Source of the DNA: a virus
Virus record (IMG/VR): IMGVR_UViG_3300007076_000031
Coordinates: 1 to 22,465 of that record
DNA length: 22,465 nucleotides
Reading direction: 5' to 3' (one strand)
The translations under genes and the position numbers were made by a program. The notes under the pieces are model-generated. The model was given only the letters and a program-made list of their open reading frames with translations, searched no databases and was not told the origin of the DNA. Positions within the stretch are counted from its first letter, which is position 1, and every line of letters begins with the position of its first letter. This document shows, in pieces, positions 12,081 to 19,342 of the stretch.

Positions 12081-12111
12081 ACTGATCGGCCTGGACGGGG
12101 GTGAGAGTCAC

Positions 12112-12279
12112 ATGGAGCGAGAGGTCAGGATCGTGAAGGCGGGGCGGAAGTGGCGCGCGGCGGGCGCCGGCGCGGTGCTTGTCGGGGTGCTGGCGGCCTT
12201 CGCAGCGTCGCCGAGCGCAGGGCTCCCGATCGCGGGGATCGGGCTCGTCCTCTTCATCATCGGCCAGGCGCTCGAGTAG
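12112..12279 (+). CDS. Small membrane protein, two predicted TM segments
   Basis: The 55-aa product has a basic N-terminus (REVRIVKAGRKWR) and two hydrophobic segments at about 16-33 (AAGAGAVLVGVLAAFAAS) and 37-53 (GLPIAGIGLVLFIIGQA), so both ends probably face the cytoplasm. Size and topology would suit a small holin or a superinfection-exclusion protein, but no endolysin lies nearby to support lysis. The ATG at 12112 has GGGGGTGAG upstream. A terminator-like hairpin follows. Confidence 0.6.
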   Translation: MEREVRIVKAGRKWRAAGAGAVLVGVLAAFAASPSAGLPIAGIGLVLFIIGQALE

Positions 12280-12284
12280 TATGC

Positions 12285-12315
12285 CGAGGACACGGCTAGG
12301 GGGGGCGTGTCCTCG
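12285..12315. terminator. Bidirectional hairpin between convergent operons
   Basis: A perfect 10-bp stem (CGAGGACACG 12285-12294 with CGTGTCCTCG 12306-12315) and an 11-nt G-rich loop follow the membrane-protein gene. It faces the end of the opposing glycosyltransferase gene. There is no long T run, so strength is uncertain, but the placement between converging transcripts fits a shared terminator. Confidence 0.5.
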
Positions 12316-12349
12316 CGCTGGGGCTTGACTTTCAGGACGGGGCGGCCCT

Positions 12350-13129
12350 TTATTTCCGGCCGCGCGACGCACGAGAGACGACGTGACCGCGCGCCCCGTT
12401 CGGTACCGGCAGCGCCGGCCAGGGCCCGTTCTCGCGCACGAGCTCCGTCTCGGCGAGGTGGTTGCCGGCGGCGCTGCGCGTTTCGTAGATGGTGGTCCCC
12501 GCCGGCGGGCGCATGTACTTGAGCCAGCCGTGCGCTCGCGCGATCGCCCAGCACTCCACACCGCGCTCCTTCGCGAGCACCGCGAGCTCCGGGTCGACCA
12601 TGCGCGGCCAGCGGAAGTCGCGCGCGACGGCAACCGGCAGCGTGCCCAGCTGATAGGCGATCGTTCCGCTGCCGGCGACGTGCACGCGCGTGTCCTCGGC
12701 GAGCGCCTCGCCGAATCGGAACGAGACGCGCGAGGACGTGTAGTCCAGAAACGGCAGGCGCAGGATCGAACCGTGCACGCATGCGACGGACCCGGGGCGC
12801 CGGCGCAGCGCGTCGACCATGCGCTCGACGTAGTCGGCGGGGTACAGGATGTCGTCGTCACATGTCAGGTGGACGTCCGTCGGTGATGGCGTCGGCGGCA
12901 TCGCGAAGCTCTCCGCGTCGACGAACCACCATTTGGCCTCGGGGCCGCGCCAGCCAGCGTCGCGCGAGAGGATCGGGTGCGCCACCTTCTCGTGTAGCAG
13001 GAAGGGGGGCACGCGCAGATACCCGTTGAGGTAGACGTTGAGGCGGTCGACTTGCGGCAGCAGCGACGCCACGACCTGCTCGAGCAGGTGACGACGCGAT
13101 GCCAGCGTCGCGATCGACGCGATGATCAT
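12350..13129 (-). CDS. GT-A-fold glycosyltransferase
   Basis: The 259-aa product starts MIIASIATLASRRHLLEQVV, the Rossmann-like nucleotide-sugar half common to family 2-like glycosyltransferases. It carries the metal/UDP-binding acidic motif CDDDILYPADYVERMVDALR (Asp91-93). Its donor and acceptor cannot be read. In temperate phages such enzymes alter host surface sugars or, more rarely, phage DNA or virion proteins. It is transcribed against both neighbours, behind a small HTH gene with which it shares an ATGA overlap. That arrangement marks it as an inserted accessory (moron-like) unit. No membrane segment or signal peptide is seen, so it probably works in the cytoplasm or on its inner face. 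Confidence 0.8.
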   Translation of the reverse strand: MIIASIATLASRRHLLEQVVASLLPQVDRLNVYLNGYLRVPPFLLHEKVAHPILSRDAGWRGPEAKWWFVDAESFAMPPTPSPTDVHLTCDDDILYPADYVERMVDALRRRPGSVACVHGSILRLPFLDYTSSRVSFRFGEALAEDTRVHVAGSGTIAYQLGTLPVAVARDFRWPRMVDPELAVLAKERGVECWAIARAHGWLKYMRPPAGTTIYETRSAAGNHLAETELVRENGPWPALPVPNGARGHVVSRASRGRK

Positions 13130-13305
13130 CGGCGTCGGCGATGAGCGGCGAGCCAGCGCTCGTATTCGCTGAGCCGGATCCGGACGCCCACAGCCTTGTA
13201 GGCCGGGAGCCCGCGCTCGATCATCCGGCGCACGTGCCGCTCGGTCACACCTTCTCGCCGCGCCAGATTCTTCACGGTCATGAGGGGATCGATGGGGTCG
13301 GCCAT
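13126..13305 (-). CDS. Small excisionase-type HTH regulator
   Basis: The 59-aa product is almost only a helix-turn-helix (TVKNLARREGVTERHVRRMI, then a short wing and RIRLSEYERWLAAH), related in pattern to the excisionase-like protein at 8370. Its stop overlaps the glycosyltransferase start (ATGA), so it probably regulates that gene and itself. The ATG at 13305 lies 8 nt after a TANNNT box; GGAG lies only 2 nt before the start, too close for a normal Shine-Dalgarno. An ATG at 13281 is an alternative. Confidence 0.65.
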   Translation of the reverse strand: MADPIDPLMTVKNLARREGVTERHVRRMIERGLPAYKAVGVRIRLSEYERWLAAHRRRR

Positions 13306-13313
13306 GTCTCCAC

Positions 13314-13342
13314 ACGGTAACGAAACGCCGTCTGCGGCGCAA
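13314..13342 (-). promoter_or_regulatory. Putative promoter of the HTH-glycosyltransferase unit
   Basis: On the minus strand TTGCGC (13342-13337), a 17-nt spacer and TACCGT (13319-13314) precede the ATG at 13305 by 8 nt. The direct repeat CGAAACGC (13321-13328 and 13361-13368, 40 nt apart) brackets the region and could be operator sites for the HTH protein. On the plus strand TTGACG (13349-13354) could be a -35 for the late operon, but no -10 is evident. Confidence 0.4.
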
Positions 13343-13370
13343 CTGAGCTTGACGCGGACGCGAAACGCTG

Positions 13371-14798
13371 GTGCGCAGCGTGAATCGCTTGCGGGACTTG
13401 CGCCAGATCGGGCACTGGTTCGAACAGGTGAGCGCGGGGACCGCAGCGAACGAGGCAGCCGGGACGCCCAGCGTCCTGCGTCTGGTCCCACCGCGCGCCC
13501 TACCTGAACGCGCGCCGGGGGTTCAGCAGACAAAGCCCTGGCCCGCCTACGATGGCTGGGCCTCCCACCCTGGCACCGGGCTCAAGCCCGAGCGCGTCGT
13601 GCGGATCTTCCGGGGCGCCGAAGCCGGCTTCCTCACTGGTCAGTGCGATCTGTTCGACGACATCGTGGAGTCGGACGGGCATCTGCGCTCGCTGGTCGAG
13701 GGTCGCATCACCGCGATCGCCGGCAAGGAGTGGATGATCCAGCCCGGCGGCGACAGCCCGGCGGATCTCGACGCGGCGACCGCGCTGCGCGAGGCGCTCG
13801 GCGCCGACGACCTGGACATGGTCGAGTTCTTCGAGCACCAGCTCGAGGCGACCTTCAAGGGCTTCTCGGCCTCCGAGATCGACTGGCAGGTGCGCGACGG
13901 CCGCGTGGTGCCGGCGTGCTTCATCTCGGTGCCGCATCGCCGCTTCGGGGTGACGCCCGAGCAGGAGCTCGTCCTGCTCAACGAGCGCTCCCAGTTCCAG
14001 GTCCGGCCGGGCACCGGGGCGCTCTTCTTCGGGCTGGCTGGTGGCGAGGAGCTGCAGGCCGGCAAGTGGGTGGTGTCGCGCCGGCGCGGCGCGCTGCTGG
14101 CGCGCTCGGCGCTGCTGCGCACGGCCACCTGGTGGTCGCTGTTCAAGCGCATGTCGGTGCGCGACTGGGTCATCTTCGCCGAGAAGTTCGGCATCCCTCA
14201 CGTGATCGGCGTGTACGAGGAGAACGCCGGCGCCGAGGCGCGCGCGGCGCTCGAGACGGCCGTCGAGGACATCGGCGAGGGTGGCCAGGCGGTGCTCTCC
14301 GCGGCGACCAAGATCGTCATCGAGAACACCCCGCAGGCCGGCGGCGACGCGCAGGCGGTGCACCCCGCGATCATCGAGCTGTGCAACGCGGAGATGTCCA
14401 AGCTGGTCAACGGCGCGACGCTGAACACCGAGACCGGCGGACCGGGCTCCTTCGCGCTCGGTCGCGTGCACCAGGATCGTGCCTTCACGCTGGAGGGTGC
14501 CGACGCGCGCCGGCTCGAGGCGGTCTTTCGTCGCCACGTGTCCCTGCCGTTCGTGCGCTTCAACGGGATGGAGGGCGCCAAGCCGCCGCGCCTGAAGATC
14601 CGGGTGGTCCACGAACTGGACCCCGACACCCTGACCAAGGTCGCCAGCCGGCTGGTCAACGAGATGGGCGCGCTGCTCGACGTGTCGCAGCTGCGCGACG
14701 AGTTGGGCTTCCGCCTGCCAGCCAAGGACGAGGACGCGGCCAAGCCGCTCGGCGCGAAGCTGCCGGCCGACGACGGGGAGGGCCCCGATGCCCCGTGA
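13371..14798 (+). CDS. Mu gp29-like portal protein (DUF935)
   Basis: The 475-aa product matches the DUF935/Mu gp29 portal family: KPERVVRIFRGAEAGFLTGQ near residue 73, then DIVESDGHLRSLVEGRITAI, the central RDWVIFAEKFGIPHVIGVYE and the late GSFALGRVHQDRAF. Twelve portal subunits form the ring at the head vertex through which DNA passes. Mu gp28-type terminase normally lies directly upstream; here that place is taken by the glycosyltransferase unit. The start is uncertain: GTG at 13371 or at 13380, neither with a clear Shine-Dalgarno. The stop overlaps the protease start by 11 nt. Confidence 0.88.
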   Translation: MRSVNRLRDLRQIGHWFEQVSAGTAANEAAGTPSVLRLVPPRALPERAPGVQQTKPWPAYDGWASHPGTGLKPERVVRIFRGAEAGFLTGQCDLFDDIVESDGHLRSLVEGRITAIAGKEWMIQPGGDSPADLDAATALREALGADDLDMVEFFEHQLEATFKGFSASEIDWQVRDGRVVPACFISVPHRRFGVTPEQELVLLNERSQFQVRPGTGALFFGLAGGEELQAGKWVVSRRRGALLARSALLRTATWWSLFKRMSVRDWVIFAEKFGIPHVIGVYEENAGAEARAALETAVEDIGEGGQAVLSAATKIVIENTPQAGGDAQAVHPAIIELCNAEMSKLVNGATLNTETGGPGSFALGRVHQDRAFTLEGADARRLEAVFRRHVSLPFVRFNGMEGAKPPRLKIRVVHELDPDTLTKVASRLVNEMGALLDVSQLRDELGFRLPAKDEDAAKPLGAKLPADDGEGPDAP

Positions 14799-16014
14799 GC
14801 GCGCGCAGGTCTCGTTCGTCGCCGACGCGCGCGAGCCGCACCTCGCGCCGTTCGCCCTCTTTACCGCCGAGGGCAAGGCGATCGACGCGAGCGAGCGCAA
14901 GGCGCTCATCGAGCGCAGCCGCTCCGGCGAACACATCGAGCTGGAGCTCGAGGGGCCGATGTTCCTGCAGGGCGCCAAGGCCGGCGAGCTGCCCAACCGC
15001 AACTTCATCCGCTTCCGCAACGGCGCGATGGGGCCGCTGGCCAAGAGTGGCAAGAGCACCCCGTTTCTGCGCGATCACGCGCAGCGAAGCCAGGCCGACC
15101 GCGGCGGGACGATCGTCGAGTCCAAGCTCGAGAAGGGCGACGGCGGTGTGCGCAGCATCGTGCAGCGCATCCGCCTCACCACCCCGTGGGCGGTGCAGGG
15201 TGCGCTCGACGGCACGATCGATCGCTTCTCGATCGGCTGGCGCCCGACCGGGCCTATCGTCTACGCGCACAGCGGCGAGGAGATCGAGGACTGGCCGAAG
15301 CACTGGCCGGGCGACGAGCTGGAGGACGGCACGATCGTCGAGTGGGAGTTCACCGCCGCCGAGCTTGTCGAGACCTCGAGCGTCAACGTGCCCGCCGTGG
15401 TCGGCACGGGCATCGATGCGATTCGGTCCGCCTGGACGGCGGCCGTCAACCAGCCGGTGAACCCGGCGCCAGCCAAGGAGGCCCCGATGGGGTTCACCAA
15501 GGAGCTCAAGGCGAAGCTCGGGCTCGCCGAGGGCGCAAGCGACGATGAGGTCGTGGCTCGTGTCGAGTCACGCGAGGCGGAGGGCGCGGCGGCGCGCGAA
15601 CGTCTCGAGGCCACGCAGGCGAAGCTCGCCGAAGAGCAGCGCCGGATCGCCGTCGAGAGCGAGCGCGTGCGCGACGAGAAGGTCGAGCAGCGCATCCGCG
15701 AGCTGAAGGCCAAGGGCGCGCTGGCGATGGCCGACTCAGCGACCGAGGTCTGGCTGCGCGGCGTCGCGAAGAGCCAGGGGCTCGAGGCGTTCGAGAAGAC
15801 CGCCAGCGAGATCCCCGCCGGCATCTTCCACCTGGGCGGCACGCCGCGACAGGTGGACAGCAAGCAGCCGCCGGCGCTCGGCACCGGCGTCATCGCCTTC
15901 GACGAGGAGCGGCGCGCGCGCATGGCGCGGCTGGGCCTGAGCGAGAAGTCCTACGAGCACGCCCCAGATCGCTGGCAGGGGCTCGGCTCCATTCCAGCGA
16001 AGAAGGGAGCGTGA
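14788..16014 (+). CDS. Prohead protease fused to scaffold protein
   Basis: The 408-aa product is an N-terminal protease-like domain (about 1-215) plus a C-terminal scaffold (about 234-408). The protease half has NRNFIRFRNGAMGP, FLRDHAQRS (candidate catalytic His), GTIDRFSIGWRP (candidate Ser) and SSVNVPAVVGTG, a pattern of phage prohead proteases. The scaffold half has a charged coiled coil (about 250-305, ERLEATQAKLAEEQRRIAVE). In Mu and lambda the protease gene also encodes the scaffold from an internal start, and one is visible here at 15487. The ATG at 14788 has GGGAGG upstream. During assembly the protease would digest the scaffold to make room for DNA. Confidence 0.8.
   Translation: MPRERAQVSFVADAREPHLAPFALFTAEGKAIDASERKALIERSRSGEHIELELEGPMFLQGAKAGELPNRNFIRFRNGAMGPLAKSGKSTPFLRDHAQRSQADRGGTIVESKLEKGDGGVRSIVQRIRLTTPWAVQGALDGTIDRFSIGWRPTGPIVYAHSGEEIEDWPKHWPGDELEDGTIVEWEFTAAELVETSSVNVPAVVGTGIDAIRSAWTAAVNQPVNPAPAKEAPMGFTKELKAKLGLAEGASDDEVVARVESREAEGAAARERLEATQAKLAEEQRRIAVESERVRDEKVEQRIRELKAKGALAMADSATEVWLRGVAKSQGLEAFEKTASEIPAGIFHLGGTPRQVDSKQPPALGTGVIAFDEERRARMARLGLSEKSYEHAPDRWQGLGSIPAKKGA
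15487..16014 (+). CDS. Nested scaffold protein from internal start
   Basis: An in-frame ATG at 15487 is preceded by AAGGAGG (15475-15481) with a 5-nt spacer, the strongest Shine-Dalgarno of this gene. It would give the 175-aa C-terminal scaffold alone, beginning MGFTKELKAKLGLAEGASDD and containing the coiled coil. This parallels lambda Nu3 within C and Mu Z within I. Seen: the site and frame. Inferred: that it is used. Confidence 0.65.
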   Translation: MGFTKELKAKLGLAEGASDDEVVARVESREAEGAAARERLEATQAKLAEEQRRIAVESERVRDEKVEQRIRELKAKGALAMADSATEVWLRGVAKSQGLEAFEKTASEIPAGIFHLGGTPRQVDSKQPPALGTGVIAFDEERRARMARLGLSEKSYEHAPDRWQGLGSIPAKKGA

Positions 16015-16017
16015 GCC

Positions 16018-16467
16018 ATGGCGCTCAGCGCAGACAGGGACACCCCCCATCGGTACAAGGAGCGGAAGATCGTCCTCAAGGTCAAGGACGACGCCATCAT
16101 CTACGCCGGCGCCCTGGTCGCGGTCGACGCGAACGGCTACGCGGTGCCGGCCAGTGACACGGCCAACCTGATCGTCAAGGGTCGCGCCGAGCACGCCGTC
16201 GACAACACCAACGGCGGCGACGGCGGCGCGACGGTCGAGGTCTCGACGGGCGTGTTCCTCTGGGACAACGACGCCGCGACCAACGACGTCATCCAGGCCG
16301 ACATGGGCCGGCCGGTCTACGTAAAGGACGACCACACGGTCACGCAGGCGACCGGCGCGGCGCAGAACGTCGTGGCTGGCATCGCCGAGGAGCTGGACAG
16401 CGACGGGCGCGGCGTCTGGGTCGCCACCTTCGCCACCACCTACACCACCATCTCGGGGGCGAGCTGA
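16018..16467 (+). CDS. Capsid decoration-type protein
   Basis: The 149-aa product is beta-rich with little helix (IVLKVKDDAIIYAGALVAVD, then ATVEVSTGVFLWDND, then PVYVKDDHTVTQATG). It lies between scaffold and major capsid, where small cement or decoration proteins are encoded. The pattern resembles the DUF2190-like group, though this is weaker than the other virion calls. The start ATG is 3 nt after the scaffold stop; the stop lies 2 nt before the next ATG. Confidence 0.6.
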   Translation: MALSADRDTPHRYKERKIVLKVKDDAIIYAGALVAVDANGYAVPASDTANLIVKGRAEHAVDNTNGGDGGATVEVSTGVFLWDNDAATNDVIQADMGRPVYVKDDHTVTQATGAAQNVVAGIAEELDSDGRGVWVATFATTYTTISGAS

Positions 16468-16469
16468 TC

Positions 16470-17369
16470 ATGGGCAACGGCATCCTCGACCGAGCGAAGT
16501 TCTCGGACGTCTACTTCGACCTCAACACCCTGTTCAACAACGCGCTGGCGGAAGCTCCGCGCGTCGCCGAGCAGGTCTCCACCGTGATCCGCATGGACGC
16601 GCCGCTGATGAAGTACAAGTGGCTCGGCGCCGTGCCGACGATGAAGAAGTGGGTCGGCGAGCGCGAGATCGCGAAGCTGCGCGCGCAGAGCCAGATCATC
16701 GAGAACGAGGACTGGGCCAACGGCATCGAGGTCGAGCGAGACGACCTGGACGACGACAAGCTCGGCATCGTGGCGCCGCGCATCCGCGACCTGGCCCAGA
16801 AGGGCCTGGACGCGATGGAGGAAGAGGTCATCGGCTTCTACCTGGACGGGTTCGCTGGCACTCGTGGGCTCACCTACGATGGCCAGTATCTGTTCGACAC
16901 CGACCACAAGGCGGAGACGTCGAGCGACGACTCGCAGGACAACGTGTCCTCCGACGCCTTCGACGACGCCGGCGCGGCGCTGGTCACCGGATACACGGCG
17001 ATGCTCGAGTTCAAGGACAAGAACGGCAAGCCGCTCGGCATCCGGCCGACGGCCCTGCTGCACGGTCCGGCGATCTGGAACAACGTCCGCAAGGTGCTGC
17101 AGACGCCGTTCCTCTCGGGCGGCGCGACCAACCCAAACTTCGGGCTCGTCCAGCCGATCATGTCCAAGTACATCACCGGCAACGAGTGGTTCCTGATCGA
17201 CACCACGCAGGGCGCGATGCCGGTCATCCTGCAGATCCGCCGCGACCCGACGTTCCGCGAGAACGGCAACGACCTCTTCTTCTCCAAGAAGAGCTTCGAG
17301 TTCGGCGCGGACGCCACCTTCGGCGTCGGCTACGGGCTCTGGCAGACCGTCTTCGGTTCCGACGGCTAA
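16470..17369 (+). CDS. Mu gpT-like major capsid protein
   Basis: The 299-aa product matches the Mu gpT major head family in length and pattern: FNNALAEAPRVAEQVSTVIR, YKWLGAVPTMKKWVGEREIA, ENEDWANGIEVERDDLDDDK, then a C-terminal part with LIDTTQGAMPVILQIRRDP and FFSKKSFEFGADATFGVGYG. The subunit has the HK97 fold and makes the icosahedral shell. No N-terminal delta domain is seen, which agrees with the separate scaffold. It is followed by two strong hairpins. The ATG is 16470. Confidence 0.9.
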   Translation: MGNGILDRAKFSDVYFDLNTLFNNALAEAPRVAEQVSTVIRMDAPLMKYKWLGAVPTMKKWVGEREIAKLRAQSQIIENEDWANGIEVERDDLDDDKLGIVAPRIRDLAQKGLDAMEEEVIGFYLDGFAGTRGLTYDGQYLFDTDHKAETSSDDSQDNVSSDAFDDAGAALVTGYTAMLEFKDKNGKPLGIRPTALLHGPAIWNNVRKVLQTPFLSGGATNPNFGLVQPIMSKYITGNEWFLIDTTQGAMPVILQIRRDPTFRENGNDLFFSKKSFEFGADATFGVGYGLWQTVFGSDG

Positions 17370-17385
17370 TCGACGGGCTTAGAAA

Positions 17386-17440
17386 GCGTGCTCGGGCACG
17401 CAGGGCGGCGGGAACGCCCGAGTGAAGTCCCGCCGCCCCT
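17386..17440 (+). terminator. Two tandem hairpins after the major capsid gene
   Basis: The first hairpin is GCGTGC/GCACGC (17386-17401) closed by a TCGG tetraloop (UNCG type, extra stable in RNA). The second is an 11-bp perfect stem GGGCGGCGGGA/TCCCGCCGCCC (17403-17413 with 17428-17438, 14-nt loop). No T run follows. They may stop part of the transcription or protect the capsid mRNA 3' end, so capsid is made in excess over tail proteins. Confidence 0.55.
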
Positions 17441-17464
17441 ACGCGATGACCGGAGGGAGTTCCG

Positions 17465-17785
17465 ATGAGGGTACGTGTTCGCAATAGGCCAGGCGTGCTG
17501 GAACACCGGCGAGCTGGCATCGACTTCGGTCGAGACTGGTCGACGCACGACGTGAGCGCCGAGCAGCTCAAGAAGCTGCAGGGCGACGACGTGCTCGAGA
17601 TCGAGCAGACCGATCACGAGGTCGGTGACGGGCTCGAGGCGATGACGGTGCCGCAGCTGCGCAGCGCAGCGCGCGAGGCCGGGCTTCACGACGTCGGCAA
17701 GCTGCACAAGGCGGAGCTGATCGAGGCGATTCGCGCCGGCGCCGCAGGTGACGACGACAGCGAGGGTCACGAAGAAGAGCGCTGA
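17465..17785 (+). CDS. Mu gp35-like protein with SAP/HeH-type C-terminus
   Basis: The 106-aa product begins with a basic strand (MRVRVRNRPGVLEHRRAGID) and ends with a short helix-extended-loop-helix unit (MTVPQLRSAAREAGLHDVGK then ELIEAIRA), as in SAP/Rho-N-like motifs seen in Mu gp35-type proteins. Its role in head completion is not established. GGAGGG lies upstream of the ATG at 17465; the stop overlaps the next ATG (TGATG). Confidence 0.7.
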   Translation: MRVRVRNRPGVLEHRRAGIDFGRDWSTHDVSAEQLKKLQGDDVLEIEQTDHEVGDGLEAMTVPQLRSAAREAGLHDVGKLHKAELIEAIRAGAAGDDDSEGHEEER

Positions 17786-18207
17786 TGCCCTACGCGACCA
17801 CATCCGCTCTCGAGTTGGCCGCCGGCGGCGCGGAGCGCTTCCGGCAGCTGACCGAGGACAACGACGAGGCGGTCGAGGCCGCGCTCATCGCTGCGCAGGT
17901 GTGGATGGACGCGGAGCTCGGCAAGCGCTTCGCCGTCCCGCTGGCCGACGAGATCGTCCCTGCCTCGGTCGCGCAGCTCGCCGCCGAGGAGGCCATCTTC
18001 ATCCTCAAGCGCCGCAAGGACATGGTCACCGACTACGACCAGATGGCGCACGAGGAGCGCGCGAAGGCGCTGCGCGACATCGCGACCGGGCAGATCACCT
18101 TCGGCACCGCCGCGCCGCTGACCAAGTCGTCCCTGGTCGTCGATCGGCAGAGCGAGCGCCCGACCAGCAAGGCGGTCTCGCGCAAGAAGCTGGAGGGATT
18201 TTCGTGA
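17785..18207 (+). CDS. Mu gp36-like head-tail connector protein (DUF1320)
   Basis: The 140-aa product starts MPYATTSALELAAGGAERFR and has the helical pattern of DUF1320 (IAAQVWMDAELGKRFAVPLA, then PASVAQLAAEEAIFILKRRK). The family includes Mu gp36 and related connector-adaptor proteins that sit below the portal. Position after gp35-like and before gpG-like genes agrees. The stop overlaps the next GTG (GTGA). Confidence 0.8.
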   Translation: MPYATTSALELAAGGAERFRQLTEDNDEAVEAALIAAQVWMDAELGKRFAVPLADEIVPASVAQLAAEEAIFILKRRKDMVTDYDQMAHEERAKALRDIATGQITFGTAAPLTKSSLVVDRQSERPTSKAVSRKKLEGFS

Positions 18208-18731
18208 CGGGTCCTGCCTTCTTCCGGGTGAAGTTCCACGACGGCGGCGTCACGCGCGGCCTGCTGCTCATGGAGCGTCGTCGGCGCGAGCTGCGCACTG
18301 TCTTCCGCCAGCTGCGCAAGCCGCTCGCGGCGAGCCTGCAGCTGGCGGCCGATCGAGAGCAGGACCCCGAGACCAAGCAGGCGTGGCCCGCTCGCGCGCC
18401 CAGCACGCGGCGGCGCGCCGAGAAGCGGGCGTCGTTCAAGGTGACGCGCGAGCGCCGCCGGCGCCGCATGGTCGGCCCGCTGCGCGAGACCCGCACCAGG
18501 ATGGCCGGCACCCTGGGCACCCTACCCACCAGCGTGCGCACCGGCGCGCGCGGCGCGACGCTGGCCGCCGCCTCCGCCGTCCGCTGGTCCGGGGTGCACA
18601 ACGAGGGCGGCGTGGTCGGGCACAGCTCGGTGATCCCGGCTCGCCCCTTCGTGGCCTTCGCCGACGACTTCCTCGAGCTGGCGCGCGAGCGCATCGAGGG
18701 CTTCGTCATCCAGGGGTGGGACCAGGGATGA
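18204..18731 (+). CDS. Virion morphogenesis/tail completion protein, Mu gpG-like
   Basis: The 175-aa product has a helical, basic N-terminal half (VFRQLRKPLAASLQLAADRE, then the Arg-rich RRRAEKRASFKVTRERRRRR) and the family end VRWSGVHNEGGVVGHSSVIP with ARPFVAFADDFLELARERI. The PARPF pattern is characteristic of phage virion morphogenesis proteins of the Mu gpG/tail-completion type. It probably joins tail to head. The GTG at 18204 overlaps the upstream stop, and its own stop overlaps the next ATG (ATGA). Confidence 0.8.
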   Translation: MTGPAFFRVKFHDGGVTRGLLLMERRRRELRTVFRQLRKPLAASLQLAADREQDPETKQAWPARAPSTRRRAEKRASFKVTRERRRRRMVGPLRETRTRMAGTLGTLPTSVRTGARGATLAAASAVRWSGVHNEGGVVGHSSVIPARPFVAFADDFLELARERIEGFVIQGWDQG

Positions 18732-19342
18732 GCACAGCGCCGCGCATCCTGATCGCCCAGGCCATCGTCGCGCGGCTCGCTCCGCTCACGATCGAGGCTG
18801 GCAGATACCTGCGCGCGCTCGACCTGTACAACGGCGAGTTGACCGGCAAGCAGGGGATCGACGACCTGAAGCGCGCCCTGCTCGGTCGCGTGCCGGCCAT
18901 CCTCATCGCGCCGGGGGCGTCGACCACGACGTACAAGACCATCGATCGTCGGCGCGCCGAGGAGACGATCCGGATCGAGATGGTCTTCGTGTCGCAGCAC
19001 TGGGGCTCGCTCACCGCCCAGCTCTACGGCACCGAGCGCACCGAGGAGGACCCGACCACCGATCCGGGCGTCTACCAGATGCTCTGGGACGCGCGCCGGC
19101 TGCTCGTCGACGGCGACAAGCTGATCGCGGGGCAGCGCGATCTCGCGCACCAGGACGACAGTGAGGTCATCCCCGGTGGCCAGGACTTCACCGTGTGGCG
19201 CTCCCTCTGGGAGATGCGCTTCCAGGTCGTCGCCGAGAAGACCCCGGTGGGGCCGTTCACCAGCGTCGAGGAGCGGCACTTCGTCGAGAACGGCGACACC
19301 GCCAACCCGGACATCGTCGCGATCACGGTGGCCGATGCGTAA
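18728..19342 (+). CDS. Mu gp37-like tail protein (DUF1834-type)
   Basis: The 204-aa product has IAQAIVARLAPLTIEAGRYL at the start, AILIAPGAST, a strand with IRIEMVFVSQHW and a late FTVWRSLWEMRFQVVAE. These agree with the tail-terminator-like gp37/DUF1834 group, and the place in the Mu order fits. The assignment rests mostly on synteny. The ATG overlaps the upstream stop (ATGA), and the gene overlaps the next by 8 nt. Confidence 0.65.
   Translation: MSTAPRILIAQAIVARLAPLTIEAGRYLRALDLYNGELTGKQGIDDLKRALLGRVPAILIAPGASTTTYKTIDRRRAEETIRIEMVFVSQHWGSLTAQLYGTERTEEDPTTDPGVYQMLWDARRLLVDGDKLIAGQRDLAHQDDSEVIPGGQDFTVWRSLWEMRFQVVAEKTPVGPFTSVEERHFVENGDTANPDIVAITVADA

Noticed and set aside
12112-12279. Firm holin assignment for the two-TM protein
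   Set aside because: Size and topology fit, but there is no neighbouring endolysin or spanin, so only a small membrane protein can be supported.
13349-13377. Sigma-70 type promoter for the late operon
   Set aside because: TTGACG is present but no -10-like hexamer lies 16-18 nt downstream, so it was not listed as a promoter of its own.
13500-15059. A 519-codon minus-strand frame opposite the portal gene, and a 605-codon plus-strand frame at 13643-15460
   Set aside because: Both overlap the DUF935 portal and protease genes in other frames and have low-complexity Arg/Ala/Gly composition without motifs.
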